Shown: one piece after another, positions 36,558-45,621 of the stretch
Position numbering within the stretch: the stretch's first letter is position 1
Layout of the letters: each line of letters begins with the position of its first letter
Assembly: GCF_004348115.1 (NCBI RefSeq)
Contig: NZ_QPFB01000001.1
Location: 2,342,773 to 2,406,772, forward strand
Reading direction: 5' to 3'
DNA from: Stenotrophomonas sp. ATCM1_4
GTDB lineage: Bacteria > Pseudomonadota > Gammaproteobacteria > Xanthomonadales > Xanthomonadaceae
Length of the DNA: 64,000 nucleotides
Position numbers and translations under genes: made by a program
Notes under the pieces: generated by a model
What the model saw: only the letters and a program-made list of their open reading frames with translations
Databases searched by the model: none
Told to the model about the DNA's origin: nothing

Positions 36558-39215
36558 TCAATACCCGTTCTTCCGCAACCAGGCATCCACCTGCGGCTTG
36601 CGCTCGGCGCGCAGCTTCACCCGCGTCTGGATGCCGGCGATCACCGTCTCCGCATCGCGGCGCGAGGTGGCGGCGATGTACTTGTCGGCGAAGGCGTTGA
36701 TCTTGTCGACCATCTGCAGGTTGTCGGCCGAGGCCCCCAGCTGCGGGAAGTAGCCTGCCCGCGAGGTACCGTCCACCAGCGTCTCCACCTTCTCGCGGTT
36801 GGCCACCGCGAAGTCGAAGGCCAGGTCCGGGTGCTCGCGCGACACGCCGCCGATCATGCCGGCACCGTTGGTCGCGCCCGGCTCTTCGGTCAAGGCCATG
36901 TCCAGTGCACGCTGCGCCAGCGCCACGTCCTTGCTCTGCGCCAGCAGGTGGTAGTACTGGTCGCGCACCATCGAGGACGTCTCCTTCTTCGCCAGGGCAT
37001 GCAACTGCTCCCAGGTCGCGGCATCGGCGTGTCGTGCGACCACGCCCAGCACGGTGCGGCGCAACTCCGGCGACAGCGATTCGGGCTTGGCCAGGAAGGC
37101 GGCGAAGCGGCGGCGCGCTTCGGCGATCACCTGCGGGTCGTCCATCGCGCCGAGCATGGCGATCAGGCCGCCGCGCAGCTGGCGCGTCTGCGCCGATTCG
37201 CCGTCCCGGTCATCCCAGCCCAGCGAGGCCAGCACCGGCTCCAGGCGGGCGTAGGCGTACTTGCGGAATGCCGCCTGGCGCGTGGCATCACCTTCGAACA
37301 GGTCGTCCAACCCACCCAGCGTGCGCGACACGCGCTGCCACAGGTCCGGCGGCGCATCGCCGGCCACCTTGGCGGTGAGGTCCAGCGTATCGGCCTCCGG
37401 CTGCAGGCCGACGGCTGCCAGCGCGCTGGCATCCATCATCACGCCGAGCTGGTCGACCACCGGCAGGCGCTCGAAGCCGTCGCTCAAGGCCTTGAACTGC
37501 TCCGGCGAGTACAGCGTGCGGTAGTAGCCCTTCTGCCCGGCGTTGACCAGTACCGGCCCGGCACAGCCCGGCAGGTCGACGGTGGCGCTGCCGTCGACCA
37601 GGGTACGCACGTCCTTGCCGTCGGCGCCGCGCACGGTCACCGGCACGCGCCAGCGCAACGGCTGCTTGTCCTTGCGGTCGATGGTGTACTCGCCCTGCTG
37701 CAGCGTCACCCGCGTCTTGCCGTCGATGCAGGCGCTGGCGCTGCGGATCAGCGGGATGCCCGGCTGCAGAGTGAAATCGTGTGCCACTTCGATGAACTGC
37801 TTGTCCGGCGCCGCCTTGGCGATCTCGCGCCAGAGGTCATCGGTGACCGCATTGCCGTAGGCATGAGCGCGCACGTAGCTGCGCACGCCATCGCGCCATG
37901 CGTCGCTGCCCACGTAGTCCTCGAACATGCTGATCACCGCCGCGCCCTTGCCGTAGGTGATGCCGTCGAAGGCCTGGCTGGCCTGCTCCACGGTGGCCAC
38001 GTGCTGCACGATCGGATGCGTGGTCGCCATCGCATCGCGCCCCATCGCACCACGGCTGGTCATGGCGGCGTCGACGTTGTTCAGGTCCCACTCCGGATGC
38101 AGCTTGCGGGTGGTGCGGCCTTCCATCCAGGTGGCGAAGCCTTCGTTGAGCCACAGGTCGTCCCACCACGCCATGGTCACCAGGTTGCCGAACCACTGGT
38201 GCGCGATCTCGTGCGCGGCGATGCTGAAGACCGCCTGCTTGTCCGAGACGCTGGAAACCGCCGGGTCCAGCAACAGCGCGTATTCGAAGGTGAAGATCGC
38301 GCCCCAGTTCTCCATCGCGCTGAAGAACTGGCTGCCGCCCGGCGCGGCCACGTTGTCGAGCTTGGGCAGCGGATACGGCACGCCGAAGTAGTCGTTGTAC
38401 TCGGCGATCACGTCACGGCTGGCGTCCAGCGCGAACTGCGCCTGCGACAGCTTGCCGGCCGGTACCACCACGCCGATCTCGGTGCCGTTGTCGGCGGTGA
38501 CGGCGCTGCGCTCGAACTCGCCGGCCGACATGAAGAGCAGGTAGGTCGACATCTTCGGCGTGGTCTGGAAGACCACCTGCTTGAGCCCGTTGCCCAGCTC
38601 GCGGGTGGCGGTGGCCGGCATGTTGCTCACCGCCATCTGCGCGCTGGGCACGTTGAGGGTCAGGTCGAAGGTGGCCTTGAACCCCGGCTCGTCCCACGAG
38701 GGGATGAAGCGCCGCGCATCGGAGTTCTCGAACTGGGTGAACAGCGCGCGCTTCTTGCCCGAGTCGGTCGGGTAATCCAGCGCGAACAGCCCGTTGGCCT
38801 GGGTATTGATGGTGCCGCGGTACGCGGTGCTCAGCGTGTAGCGCCCCGGTGCCAGCGGCTTGTCGAAGGCGAAGGTGGCGGTCTGGTTGTCGGCATCGAC
38901 GCTGACCTTGGCGACCAGCGGCTGGCCCTTGCCGCCATCACTGAGGCGGCTGTCGCCGAACTCCAGCGCAGCGGCCTGCAGCACGATGCGGTCGGTGGCC
39001 GACAACACCTCGATGTCGATGCTCACCTTGCCGTCGAAACGCATCTGCTCCGCATGCGGGGTGATCTCCACCCGGTAGTGCAGCGGCTTGGCCGTGCGCG
39101 GCAGCTGGGTGGTGATCTCGGCGACGCCCGGCGCCGAGGGAGCGACCTGCGCGAACGAAGGAACAGCAACAGTGGCCAACGCCACCGCAATGGCTGCAGC
39201 AAGGGAGCAACGCAT
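36558..39215 (-). CDS. M1 family aminopeptidase, exported
   Basis: 885 residues from the ATG at 39215, with AGGAGAAG upstream; a TTG one codon earlier is out-competed. A signal peptide covers residues 1-22 (AIAVALATVAVPSFA). M1 motifs: GGSQFFSAMENWGAI (the GxMEN exopeptidase motif, here SAMEN) and FSIAAHEIAHQWFGNLVTMA with LWLNEGFATW (HExxH...E). The ERAP1-like C-terminal helical domain covers residues 530-880. It removes N-terminal residues from peptides, probably in the periplasm. It is the second exported zinc peptidase in this window after the M2 enzyme. Confidence 0.95.
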   Translation of the reverse strand: MRCSLAAAIAVALATVAVPSFAQVAPSAPGVAEITTQLPRTAKPLHYRVEITPHAEQMRFDGKVSIDIEVLSATDRIVLQAAALEFGDSRLSDGGKGQPLVAKVSVDADNQTATFAFDKPLAPGRYTLSTAYRGTINTQANGLFALDYPTDSGKKRALFTQFENSDARRFIPSWDEPGFKATFDLTLNVPSAQMAVSNMPATATRELGNGLKQVVFQTTPKMSTYLLFMSAGEFERSAVTADNGTEIGVVVPAGKLSQAQFALDASRDVIAEYNDYFGVPYPLPKLDNVAAPGGSQFFSAMENWGAIFTFEYALLLDPAVSSVSDKQAVFSIAAHEIAHQWFGNLVTMAWWDDLWLNEGFATWMEGRTTRKLHPEWDLNNVDAAMTSRGAMGRDAMATTHPIVQHVATVEQASQAFDGITYGKGAAVISMFEDYVGSDAWRDGVRSYVRAHAYGNAVTDDLWREIAKAAPDKQFIEVAHDFTLQPGIPLIRSASACIDGKTRVTLQQGEYTIDRKDKQPLRWRVPVTVRGADGKDVRTLVDGSATVDLPGCAGPVLVNAGQKGYYRTLYSPEQFKALSDGFERLPVVDQLGVMMDASALAAVGLQPEADTLDLTAKVAGDAPPDLWQRVSRTLGGLDDLFEGDATRQAAFRKYAYARLEPVLASLGWDDRDGESAQTRQLRGGLIAMLGAMDDPQVIAEARRRFAAFLAKPESLSPELRRTVLGVVARHADAATWEQLHALAKKETSSMVRDQYYHLLAQSKDVALAQRALDMALTEEPGATNGAGMIGGVSREHPDLAFDFAVANREKVETLVDGTSRAGYFPQLGASADNLQMVDKINAFADKYIAATSRRDAETVIAGIQTRVKLRAERKPQVDAWLRKNGY

Positions 39216-39373
39216 CAAGTCTTCTCCTGGACGGAAGAAACATAGGGATGAACGACAGTGCGCCGATCATCCGCTTCGCCCAGGGGTGCCGACAGCGCCG
39301 GAAGTCATACCGGCGCCGATGCACGCGTTGCCGGCGGCGCCGTGGATCTCAAATCATCACGGCGCGACGGCGA

Positions 39374-40333
39374 TTACTTCCACTCCATCTCACCCTTGGC
39401 CACCTTGGCACTGAGCGCCAGCGAGTCGGCGCCCTTCAGGGCCGGATAGCGCTTCTGCATGGCCTCGACCAACTGCGCGGCATCCTTCGCCTTGGCGGCC
39501 TCCTCGTCGAAGGCACGGATGTAGTCGGCGGTGAACGTCACCGCGGCCAGATCCTGCGGCGCGCCTTCGGCGTAGTGGCCGGGGATCACGCGCGCCGGCT
39601 GCAGCGCGGTGATGCGCTCCAGCGCGGCCAGCCAGTCCTGGTGCGACTGCGGCGTCTGCGTATCGGCCATGAACACATGTTGCCCGGCATCCACCAGCAC
39701 GCCGCCCATCACCGTGCGGATCGACGGCACCCACAGTGCGGTGCGCTCTGGGCTGGGGCCCTCCAGGCCGATGACCTTCAGCGCCTGCCCTTCCAGCGTC
39801 AGCGTGTCGCCCTGCAGCGGCGTCGGCACCAGCAGCTCGGCCGGCGCGTTCGCGCCGAGTTGTGGCCCCCACACCTTCAGCTTGGCGTCCTTGGTCGCCT
39901 GGATGTGCGCCACCGTCTGCGGCGTGGCAACGATCCGCGCGTCCGGGAATGCGGCATGCAGCGTGGACAGGCCGAAATAGAAGTCCGGGTCGCCGTGGCT
40001 GATGTAGATGGTGGTCAGCTGCTTGCCGGACGCCTTGATCTTCTCCACCAGTTGGGCGGCCTCGGCGGTGGAGAACTGCGCATCGACCAGGATGGCCTCG
40101 CGCGCGCCACTGACCAGTTCGGAGGACACCGCGAAGATGGCGCGCTCACCCGGGTTGAACACCTCCACCGACAAGGGCGCCGGCGCAGGCGTCACCGCTT
40201 CCCCGGCGGCCACCGCCGGGACCTGTGGGGCATCCGTCGTGGCCGGCGCATTCCGGTCACAGGCCGCCAGCAGGGCCGTGGCCAGCAACAGGCCAAACGG
40301 CAGCAGGTGTTGGGGGTTCGTCTTGAGCTTCAT
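39374..40333 (-). CDS. MBL-fold lipoprotein with altered metal motif
   Basis: 319 residues. The lipoprotein signal ends LLATALLAAC (Cys near residue 25); an Ala/Pro linker follows. The body has the metallo-beta-lactamase arrangement: strand with ILVDAQFST, then ISHGDPDFYFGLSTL where the usual HxHxDH is replaced by H-G-D-P-D-F, a DAGQHVFMADTQTP strand (Asp ligand) and VIPGHYAEG (His ligand). The loss of two His in the first motif suggests one metal, or none. Similar variants exist in a subgroup of MBL proteins of unknown substrate. Monocistronic. Confidence 0.83.
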   Translation of the reverse strand: MKLKTNPQHLLPFGLLLATALLAACDRNAPATTDAPQVPAVAAGEAVTPAPAPLSVEVFNPGERAIFAVSSELVSGAREAILVDAQFSTAEAAQLVEKIKASGKQLTTIYISHGDPDFYFGLSTLHAAFPDARIVATPQTVAHIQATKDAKLKVWGPQLGANAPAELLVPTPLQGDTLTLEGQALKVIGLEGPSPERTALWVPSIRTVMGGVLVDAGQHVFMADTQTPQSHQDWLAALERITALQPARVIPGHYAEGAPQDLAAVTFTADYIRAFDEEAAKAKDAAQLVEAMQKRYPALKGADSLALSAKVAKGEMEWK

Positions 40334-40470
40334 GGGGTCTCCCGGGTTCGGATCGACACCGCCGCGACGGTGGGCGGCAGCGTGCAGTGGTGCGTGCAGG
40401 CCGGCAATGCTGGCAAGGCAACGGTTAGCGGGCCGTCAAACGGCCGGCGCGTGCCCCGATGCACGCCCAC

Positions 40471-40498
40471 AAAAAAGCCCGCCAGCGAACTGGCGGGC
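40471..40498 (-). terminator. Terminator of the nitroreductase gene
   Basis: GCCCGCCAG/CTGGCGGGC (40477-40485 with 40490-40498), CGAA loop, followed on the minus strand by six T (40476-40471). It lies about 50 bases after the stop at 40547. Confidence 0.88.
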
Positions 40499-40546
40499 CA
40501 TCCGGCTTGCATCAACGCGCGGGGGAGAGCGTCGTGCCGACGAGGA

Positions 40547-41146
40547 TCAGCCGAACACCTTGAAGCGGGCTTCGTCTTCCATGTAGGTCTTTTCGCCGTG
40601 CGGGGCCTCGTTGGAACCGAACGGCATCTGCGCGCGCAGGGTCCAATGGGCCGGCACGCCCCAGGCTTCACGCACGCCCTGGTCCACCAGCGGGTTGTAG
40701 TGCTGCAGGCTGGCACCGATGTCGGCGTCGGCCAGCGCGGTCCAGACCGCGAACTGCGCCATGCCGTTGGACTGCTCGGCCCAGACCGGGAAGTTGTCGG
40801 CATACAGGGCGAACTGCTCCTGCAGGCCCTTGACCACGTCGGTGTCGACGAAGAACAGCACGGTGCCCGCGCCGGCGGCGAAGCTGTTGAGCTTGCCTTC
40901 GGTGGCGGCGAACGCTTCGGCCGGGACGATCTTGCGCAGTTCGTCCTTGGCACGCTCCCAGAACTTCTGGCTCTCGGCACCGAACAGGATCACCGCACGC
41001 GAGGACTGCGCGTTGAAGGCCGACGGCGCCTCGCGCACGGCCTGCTTGATCAGGTGGGTGACGTCGTTCTGGCTCACCGGCAGGCTCTTGCCCAGGGCGT
41101 ACTGCGAACGGCGCTTCTTGAACAGGGAAATGGCTTGGCTGGACAC
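40547..41146 (-). CDS. Nitroreductase family protein (Frm2/HbN1-like)
   Basis: 199 residues. FMN-binding pattern: ISLFKKRRSQYALGK at the N-terminus (Arg-Arg-Ser for the phosphate), AVREAPSAFNAQSSRAVILF, NGMAQFAVWTALADADIGAS and the C-terminal VFG end. This is the short nitroreductase type that resembles yeast Frm2 and bacterial YdgI homologues; they reduce nitro-aromatics or quinones with NAD(P)H. An AT-rich, repeat-bearing promoter region lies upstream, suggesting inducible expression. Confidence 0.92.
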   Translation of the reverse strand: MSSQAISLFKKRRSQYALGKSLPVSQNDVTHLIKQAVREAPSAFNAQSSRAVILFGAESQKFWERAKDELRKIVPAEAFAATEGKLNSFAAGAGTVLFFVDTDVVKGLQEQFALYADNFPVWAEQSNGMAQFAVWTALADADIGASLQHYNPLVDQGVREAWGVPAHWTLRAQMPFGSNEAPHGEKTYMEDEARFKVFG

Positions 41147-41227
41147 GGTCGAATCCTCTTGGAGATGGAAGCAGACCGGCGGGCTGCCGATCCGTGCTTG
41201 ACGGGGCCCATTTTATTTGCAGACAAA

Positions 41228-41276
41228 TTCGGAACAATTACTAGAAAACCAATAAATCGTTTCATTTTCAGAACAA
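41228..41276 (-). promoter_or_regulatory. Direct repeat in the AT-rich nitroreductase upstream region
   Basis: TTCGGAACAA (41228-41237) and TTCAGAACAA (41267-41276) are near-identical direct repeats 39 bases apart in a clearly AT-rich stretch (41212-41282), 80-130 bases upstream of the nitroreductase start. They could be operators for a redox- or substrate-sensing regulator. Confidence 0.4.
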
Positions 41277-41442
41277 ATATCGCAACCGCCTGCGATCCAA
41301 GGCCCGGCCAGCAACGGCGGGCCCCGGCGCGGCCCGCTGATAACCCCCCGTTTCCAGCACAGAACCGCTGGTCATCAGCGCGCATGCGCCGCGCTAACGG
41401 TTACTGGCGATACTTTTCTGATCCCTGCAACGCGCTGTACCC

Positions 41443-42264
41443 ATGACGCTCAACGACTTCCCCTACCTGCACGGCTTCTCCGCCACCGAGCAGGCCCGGC
41501 TGCGCAAACAGGCGCGGCTGTTCGAACCGTCCATCTTCCAGGACATCGACTTCGGCAACTCCCGCCACGTGCTCGAAGTGGCCAGCGGGGTGGGCGCGCA
41601 GACCGAGATCCTGCTGCGCCGCTTCCCGGAGCTGCAGGTCACCGGCATCGACCTCAACGAGCGCCAGCTGGCCGCCGCCAACGAACACATGGCGCAGATG
41701 CCGTGGCTGCGCGAGCGCTGCAGCTTCCAGCGTGCCGATGCCACCGACCTGCCGTTCGAGCCACGCAGCTTCGACGGTGCGTTCCTGTGCTGGGTGCTCG
41801 AACACGTCCCCTCCCCGGCCCGTGCACTGGCCGAAGTACGGCGCGTGCTCAGCCCCGGCGCGCCGGTGTACGTGACCGAGGTGATGAACGCCTCGTTCCT
41901 GCTGGACCCGTACTCGCCCAACCTGTGGCGCTACTGGATGGCCTTCAACGACTTCCAGATCGACAGCGGCGGCGACCCGTTCGTCGGCGCCAAGCTGGGC
42001 AACCTGCTGCTGGCCGGCGGCTTCCGCGACGTGCAGACCCGCACCAAGACCGTGCACCTGGACAACCGCGAGCCGGCCCGGCGCAAGGTGATGTTCGCCC
42101 TGTGGGAGGAGCTGCTGCTGTCGGCCGCCGACCAGTTGCTGGAAGCCGGCAAGGTCGACGCGGCCACGGTCGACGGCATGCGCCGCGAGTTCGGCCAGGT
42201 GCAGAACGACCCGAATGCGGTGTTCTTCTATTCCTACGTGCAGGCCCAGGCCACGGTCTACTGA
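41443..42264 (+). CDS. Class I SAM-dependent methyltransferase
   Basis: 273 residues. Rossmann methyltransferase motifs: HVLEVASGVGAQTEILLRRF (motif I, E-x-x-x-G-x-G), TGIDLNERQLAAANEHM (acidic end of strand 2), FQRADATDLPFEPRSFDGAF (motif II) and VPSPARALAEVRRVLSPGAP. Substrate unknown; the UbiE/COQ5-like core is followed by a C-terminal helical cap (SGGDPFVGAKLGNLLLAGGF). It is monocistronic, and its last seven bases overlap the end of the convergent YdjM-like gene. Confidence 0.9.
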   Translation: MTLNDFPYLHGFSATEQARLRKQARLFEPSIFQDIDFGNSRHVLEVASGVGAQTEILLRRFPELQVTGIDLNERQLAAANEHMAQMPWLRERCSFQRADATDLPFEPRSFDGAFLCWVLEHVPSPARALAEVRRVLSPGAPVYVTEVMNASFLLDPYSPNLWRYWMAFNDFQIDSGGDPFVGAKLGNLLLAGGFRDVQTRTKTVHLDNREPARRKVMFALWEELLLSAADQLLEAGKVDAATVDGMRREFGQVQNDPNAVFFYSYVQAQATVY

Positions 42265-43316
42265 ACGCCCGCGGCGGTCGGCCGGTCCTGCGGGGCCTGC
42301 CAGATCCGCTGCCACACCTGCCCCAGCCGCTGCCGCAGCACGCCGCGGTTGCCGGCTTGCCGGTAGGCCGGCAGCACCTGGCGCGGCGCGATGCCCCGCC
42401 AGCCATCCCCGTCGGCCGCAGCCACCGCGAAGTTGAAGTTGTAGTCCGGCTCCAGCCCCATGCGCAGGTCACTGAGCACCAGCTCGCCGTCCTGCACCTG
42501 GGCGCGCATGAAACCGTGGTTGAACCAGGCCAGCCGCGCGACCGCGGGCAAGTCCGCGGCCTGGCGCAGGGCCTGCACGTTCGACGGATGGCCGCTGAAC
42601 TGCATCGGGCCGTGGTCGGCCCACAGCGAGCGGTCGCCGACGACATAGCCCTGCGGGGTCATCGCCACCACCCGCCACAGGACGGTATTGAAGGGCATCG
42701 GTACCGAGAAGCGCGGCGCGTCGGCCAGCCCCATGCGGGCCAGCGCCTGGTGGGCGAGGCGATCGACCTGCGCCTTGGCCAGCAGCGACCAGCCCAGGTA
42801 GCCCGTGCTCAGTACCAACCCCAGCACCAGTGCCCGCTGCGCCAGCGGCCTGGCCCGCGCGAACCACGCCACCGTACAGCCAAGCAGCAACCACACGGTG
42901 TACAGCGGGTCGATGATGAAGACGCTGGACCACATCGTCGGTGGCGGTGCCAGCGGCCACCACAGCTGCGTGCCGTAGACGGTGAAGGCATCCAGCAGCG
43001 GATGGGTGACCAGCGCCAGCACGATCGCCCACCACCAGCGCGCCGGCGCGGCGGCCACCCGGCCCTTGCCGTAGCGGCGGAACAGCCACCAGATCAGCGT
43101 GCCCAGCAACGGCAGCACGAACAGCGAGTGGCTGAAGCTGCGGTGGATGGTCATCAGGCTCACCGGGTTGTCGGTGAAGGCCCAGATCAGCGCCCCATCC
43201 AGGTCTGGCAACGTGGCCAGCGCCGCACCTGCCAGCAGGGCGGCACGACGGTGGGCGGCAGGCGTGATGGCGGCGGCGATGGCACCGCCAAGGACGATCT
43301 GGCTGAGGGAATCCAT
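42258..43316 (-). CDS. YdjM-like membrane-bound metal-dependent hydrolase
   Basis: 352 residues, with about four membrane helices in the first 190. Motifs ALLAGAALATLPDLDGALIW (Asp pair), IHRSFSHSLFVLPLLG (the RSxSHS His motif) and VTHPLLDAFTVYGTQLWWPL (His-Pro-Leu-Leu-Asp) are those of the YdjM/DUF457 family, probably zinc hydrolases. The last 150 residues form an extra soluble domain (LWRVVAMTPQGYVVGDRSLW ...). Known members respond to LexA in E. coli, but no SOS box was seen here. It sits downstream of the ABC export operon on the same strand. Confidence 0.88.
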   Translation of the reverse strand: MDSLSQIVLGGAIAAAITPAAHRRAALLAGAALATLPDLDGALIWAFTDNPVSLMTIHRSFSHSLFVLPLLGTLIWWLFRRYGKGRVAAAPARWWWAIVLALVTHPLLDAFTVYGTQLWWPLAPPPTMWSSVFIIDPLYTVWLLLGCTVAWFARARPLAQRALVLGLVLSTGYLGWSLLAKAQVDRLAHQALARMGLADAPRFSVPMPFNTVLWRVVAMTPQGYVVGDRSLWADHGPMQFSGHPSNVQALRQAADLPAVARLAWFNHGFMRAQVQDGELVLSDLRMGLEPDYNFNFAVAAADGDGWRGIAPRQVLPAYRQAGNRGVLRQRLGQVWQRIWQAPQDRPTAAGVQ

Positions 43317-43348
43317 GCGCCGATGCTAGCAGCCGTCCGGCCGCCGCT

Positions 43349-44461
43349 TCACCCCCGCGGGGTGCCGCGCAACCGCCAGCAGGCCAGTGCGCCATAGAGC
43401 AGCGCCAGCAGCCCCAGGTTGAGTAGCTCCCCGCCCACCTCCGGCAGCCGCGCGCCCATCTGCTGGGCCCGGACGATGGCGTTGATGCCGGGGGTGGTTG
43501 GCAGCAGCTTGGCCAGGGCCACCAGCAGCGGCGGCGAGGCCAGCGCCGGCCAGGACAGGTTGGACAGGAAGAACAGCGGGATCGACACCCCGGTGACGTA
43601 CTGGAAGGCGCGTTCGCGGGTGCTGAAGAAGCTGCCGACGAACAGCCCGAACGGCACCGTCGCCAGTGCGAACAACAGCACCGACAGCATCAGCACCGGC
43701 ACGTTGCCGCCGCGCGGGTAGTCCTGCACCCAGGCGGTGAAGCCCACGTAGTACAGCAACCCGCACACGCCCACCAGCACGAACGCCGCGCCCATCCCGA
43801 GCAGCGAGGGCGCGTCGAACCGCAGGCGACGGCCCAGCTGCGCGCGCCGGCTGCCCAGCAGCACGCCGATGCCGAGCAGCAGCGTCTGGTGCACGATCAG
43901 CTCCGACACGCCCGGCACCACGCTGCTGCCATAACCTTCGCGGGTGTTGTAGAGCGGGCGTTGCACCAGCACCAGCGGCGCCGCCTGCGGCGCCCCCATG
44001 AACGCGGCCTGGTGCACCGCCTGCTGGCGCGCGAACGCGGTGACGCCTTCGGCCAGCCCACTGAGGATCGCGCTGGCCCGGCTCAGGTAGGCACCGTTGC
44101 CCAGCAGCACCAGTTCACCGCTGCCACCGCGCAGGATGTCGCGTTCCAAGCGCGCCGGAATCAACACGATGCCGTCCACCTGCCCGGCCTCCAACTGCGC
44201 CCTGGCCTGGGCCAGATCCGCCGGTTGCGATACCACCTGCACCGCGCGCAACGCATCGACATGGCGGACCAGCGCGCGGCTGGTCGCGCTGCGGTCGGCA
44301 TCGACCACTGCGATCGGCAGCGCGCTGGCCACCTGGTGCCGGTACGCGGCCGGGTAGAAGAACGAGTACAGCAGCACCGCGCCGACCATCACCGTCACCG
44401 CCGCCTGGTCGGCGAACACCGCCAACAGCGTGGTGCGGAAGGCGGCCAGCACGCGCCTCAT
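43349..44461 (-). CDS. ABC-2 type transporter permease (second permease)
   Basis: 370 residues from the ATG at 44461. A first membrane helix (about 20-36, TVMVGAVLLYSFFYPAAYRH) is followed by a large periplasmic domain (about 40-190) and then five helices. The layout matches YbhS/YbhR and MacB-like ABC-2 exporters (drug or lipid export). Its start overlaps the first permease's stop by four bases (ATGA). No ATP-binding subunit is encoded in this operon. Confidence 0.9.
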   Translation of the reverse strand: MRRVLAAFRTTLLAVFADQAAVTVMVGAVLLYSFFYPAAYRHQVASALPIAVVDADRSATSRALVRHVDALRAVQVVSQPADLAQARAQLEAGQVDGIVLIPARLERDILRGGSGELVLLGNGAYLSRASAILSGLAEGVTAFARQQAVHQAAFMGAPQAAPLVLVQRPLYNTREGYGSSVVPGVSELIVHQTLLLGIGVLLGSRRAQLGRRLRFDAPSLLGMGAAFVLVGVCGLLYYVGFTAWVQDYPRGGNVPVLMLSVLLFALATVPFGLFVGSFFSTRERAFQYVTGVSIPLFFLSNLSWPALASPPLLVALAKLLPTTPGINAIVRAQQMGARLPEVGGELLNLGLLALLYGALACWRLRGTPRG

Positions 44462-45621
44462 GCCGGCACCGGCGCACGCGCGGCACGCAGCAGGCGCAGC
44501 CCGCCCAGGCCACCGCTGACCACCGCCATCAGCAACAGCACCGCCAGCGGTTTCAGCGATACCTGCCATGGCGAACCCATGAACATCTGCTGCATCTGCA
44601 CCTGCACGTAGGCGGTCAGCGGCAGCAGGGCGTTCCATACCCGGGTGAACAGCGGTGCCTCGATCACCGGGAACGTCGCCCCGGAGAACGCCAGTGCCGT
44701 GCCGATGGTCAGGCCCACCAGCGACAGGCCGCTGCCCATGTCGCGCGCCACCGCGACGAACAGCAACCCGAAGCAGCAGCAGGCCAGGTAGAACAAGGGC
44801 TGGGCCAGCAGCAACAGGCCCAGGCTGCCGTTGATGCCGTCGCCGCGCAGGCAACCCAGGTACAGCACGCCCAGCCCGCCGTACAGCGAGAACAGCGCCA
44901 CGTAGGGAAACAGCTTGCCGGCAATCGCCGCCCACGGCCGTTGCCCCAGCCAGTCCGCCAGCAGGCCGTCGCGACGCTCGCGGCCGAACGCACCGCCGGC
45001 CGCCAGCGCGGCCAGCAGCGACAACACCGCCGGGAAGATCAGCGGCAGCAGGAACAATTCATAGCTGCGCGCCGGGTTGTGCAACACCGTGGCCTGCACG
45101 CTGACCGGTGCCGCGCGCAGCTTGTCCGGCCCGGTCTGGCGGGCGATCTGCTCCTTCAGCAGGCGTGCGTTGTAGGCTGCGACCGCATCGGCGATGTCAC
45201 GCCCGGCCGATTGCCCGGTGGCCATGTAGGTGGCGTTGTAGAACGCATAGACCGGCGCCTCCTCGCCCCGCAGTGCACGCCGGCTCATGTCGCGCGGCAC
45301 CAGCACCACGGCGAATACCTCCAGCGCGCGCAGCTGTGCCTGCGCCTCCTGCAGCGAGGCCGGCTGGCTGACGATCGCCAGCCCGGGACTGGCATCGAGC
45401 GTGCGCGCCAGCCCGCGGCTGGCCGGGCTGGCGTCCAGGTCCACCAACGCCACCGGCACCTCACGCAGCACGGCGCCGGAGAACAACCACATCATCAGCG
45501 CCATCAGCAGCCACGGCAGCAGGGTGACCAGGCCCAGCTCCCAGCGGTCGCCGCGCCAATGGCGCAGCTCGCGCCGTACCGAGGCGATGAACGCGCTGCC
45601 CGGGCTCAGCCCTGTGGCCAT
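44458..45621 (-). CDS. ABC-2 type transporter permease (first permease)
   Basis: 387 residues. Membrane helix at about 32-50 (LLPWLLMALMMWLFSG), a periplasmic domain (51-180) and then five helices with FLLPLIFPAVLSLLAALAAG and RERRDGLLADWLGQRPWAAI (cytoplasmic coupling region). Related by fold to the neighbouring permease, so the two should form a heterodimer. Overlaps the membrane-fusion gene by 16 bases. Confidence 0.9.
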   Translation of the reverse strand: MATGLSPGSAFIASVRRELRHWRGDRWELGLVTLLPWLLMALMMWLFSGAVLREVPVALVDLDASPASRGLARTLDASPGLAIVSQPASLQEAQAQLRALEVFAVVLVPRDMSRRALRGEEAPVYAFYNATYMATGQSAGRDIADAVAAYNARLLKEQIARQTGPDKLRAAPVSVQATVLHNPARSYELFLLPLIFPAVLSLLAALAAGGAFGRERRDGLLADWLGQRPWAAIAGKLFPYVALFSLYGGLGVLYLGCLRGDGINGSLGLLLLAQPLFYLACCCFGLLFVAVARDMGSGLSLVGLTIGTALAFSGATFPVIEAPLFTRVWNALLPLTAYVQVQMQQMFMGSPWQVSLKPLAVLLLMAVVSGGLGGLRLLRAARAPVPA

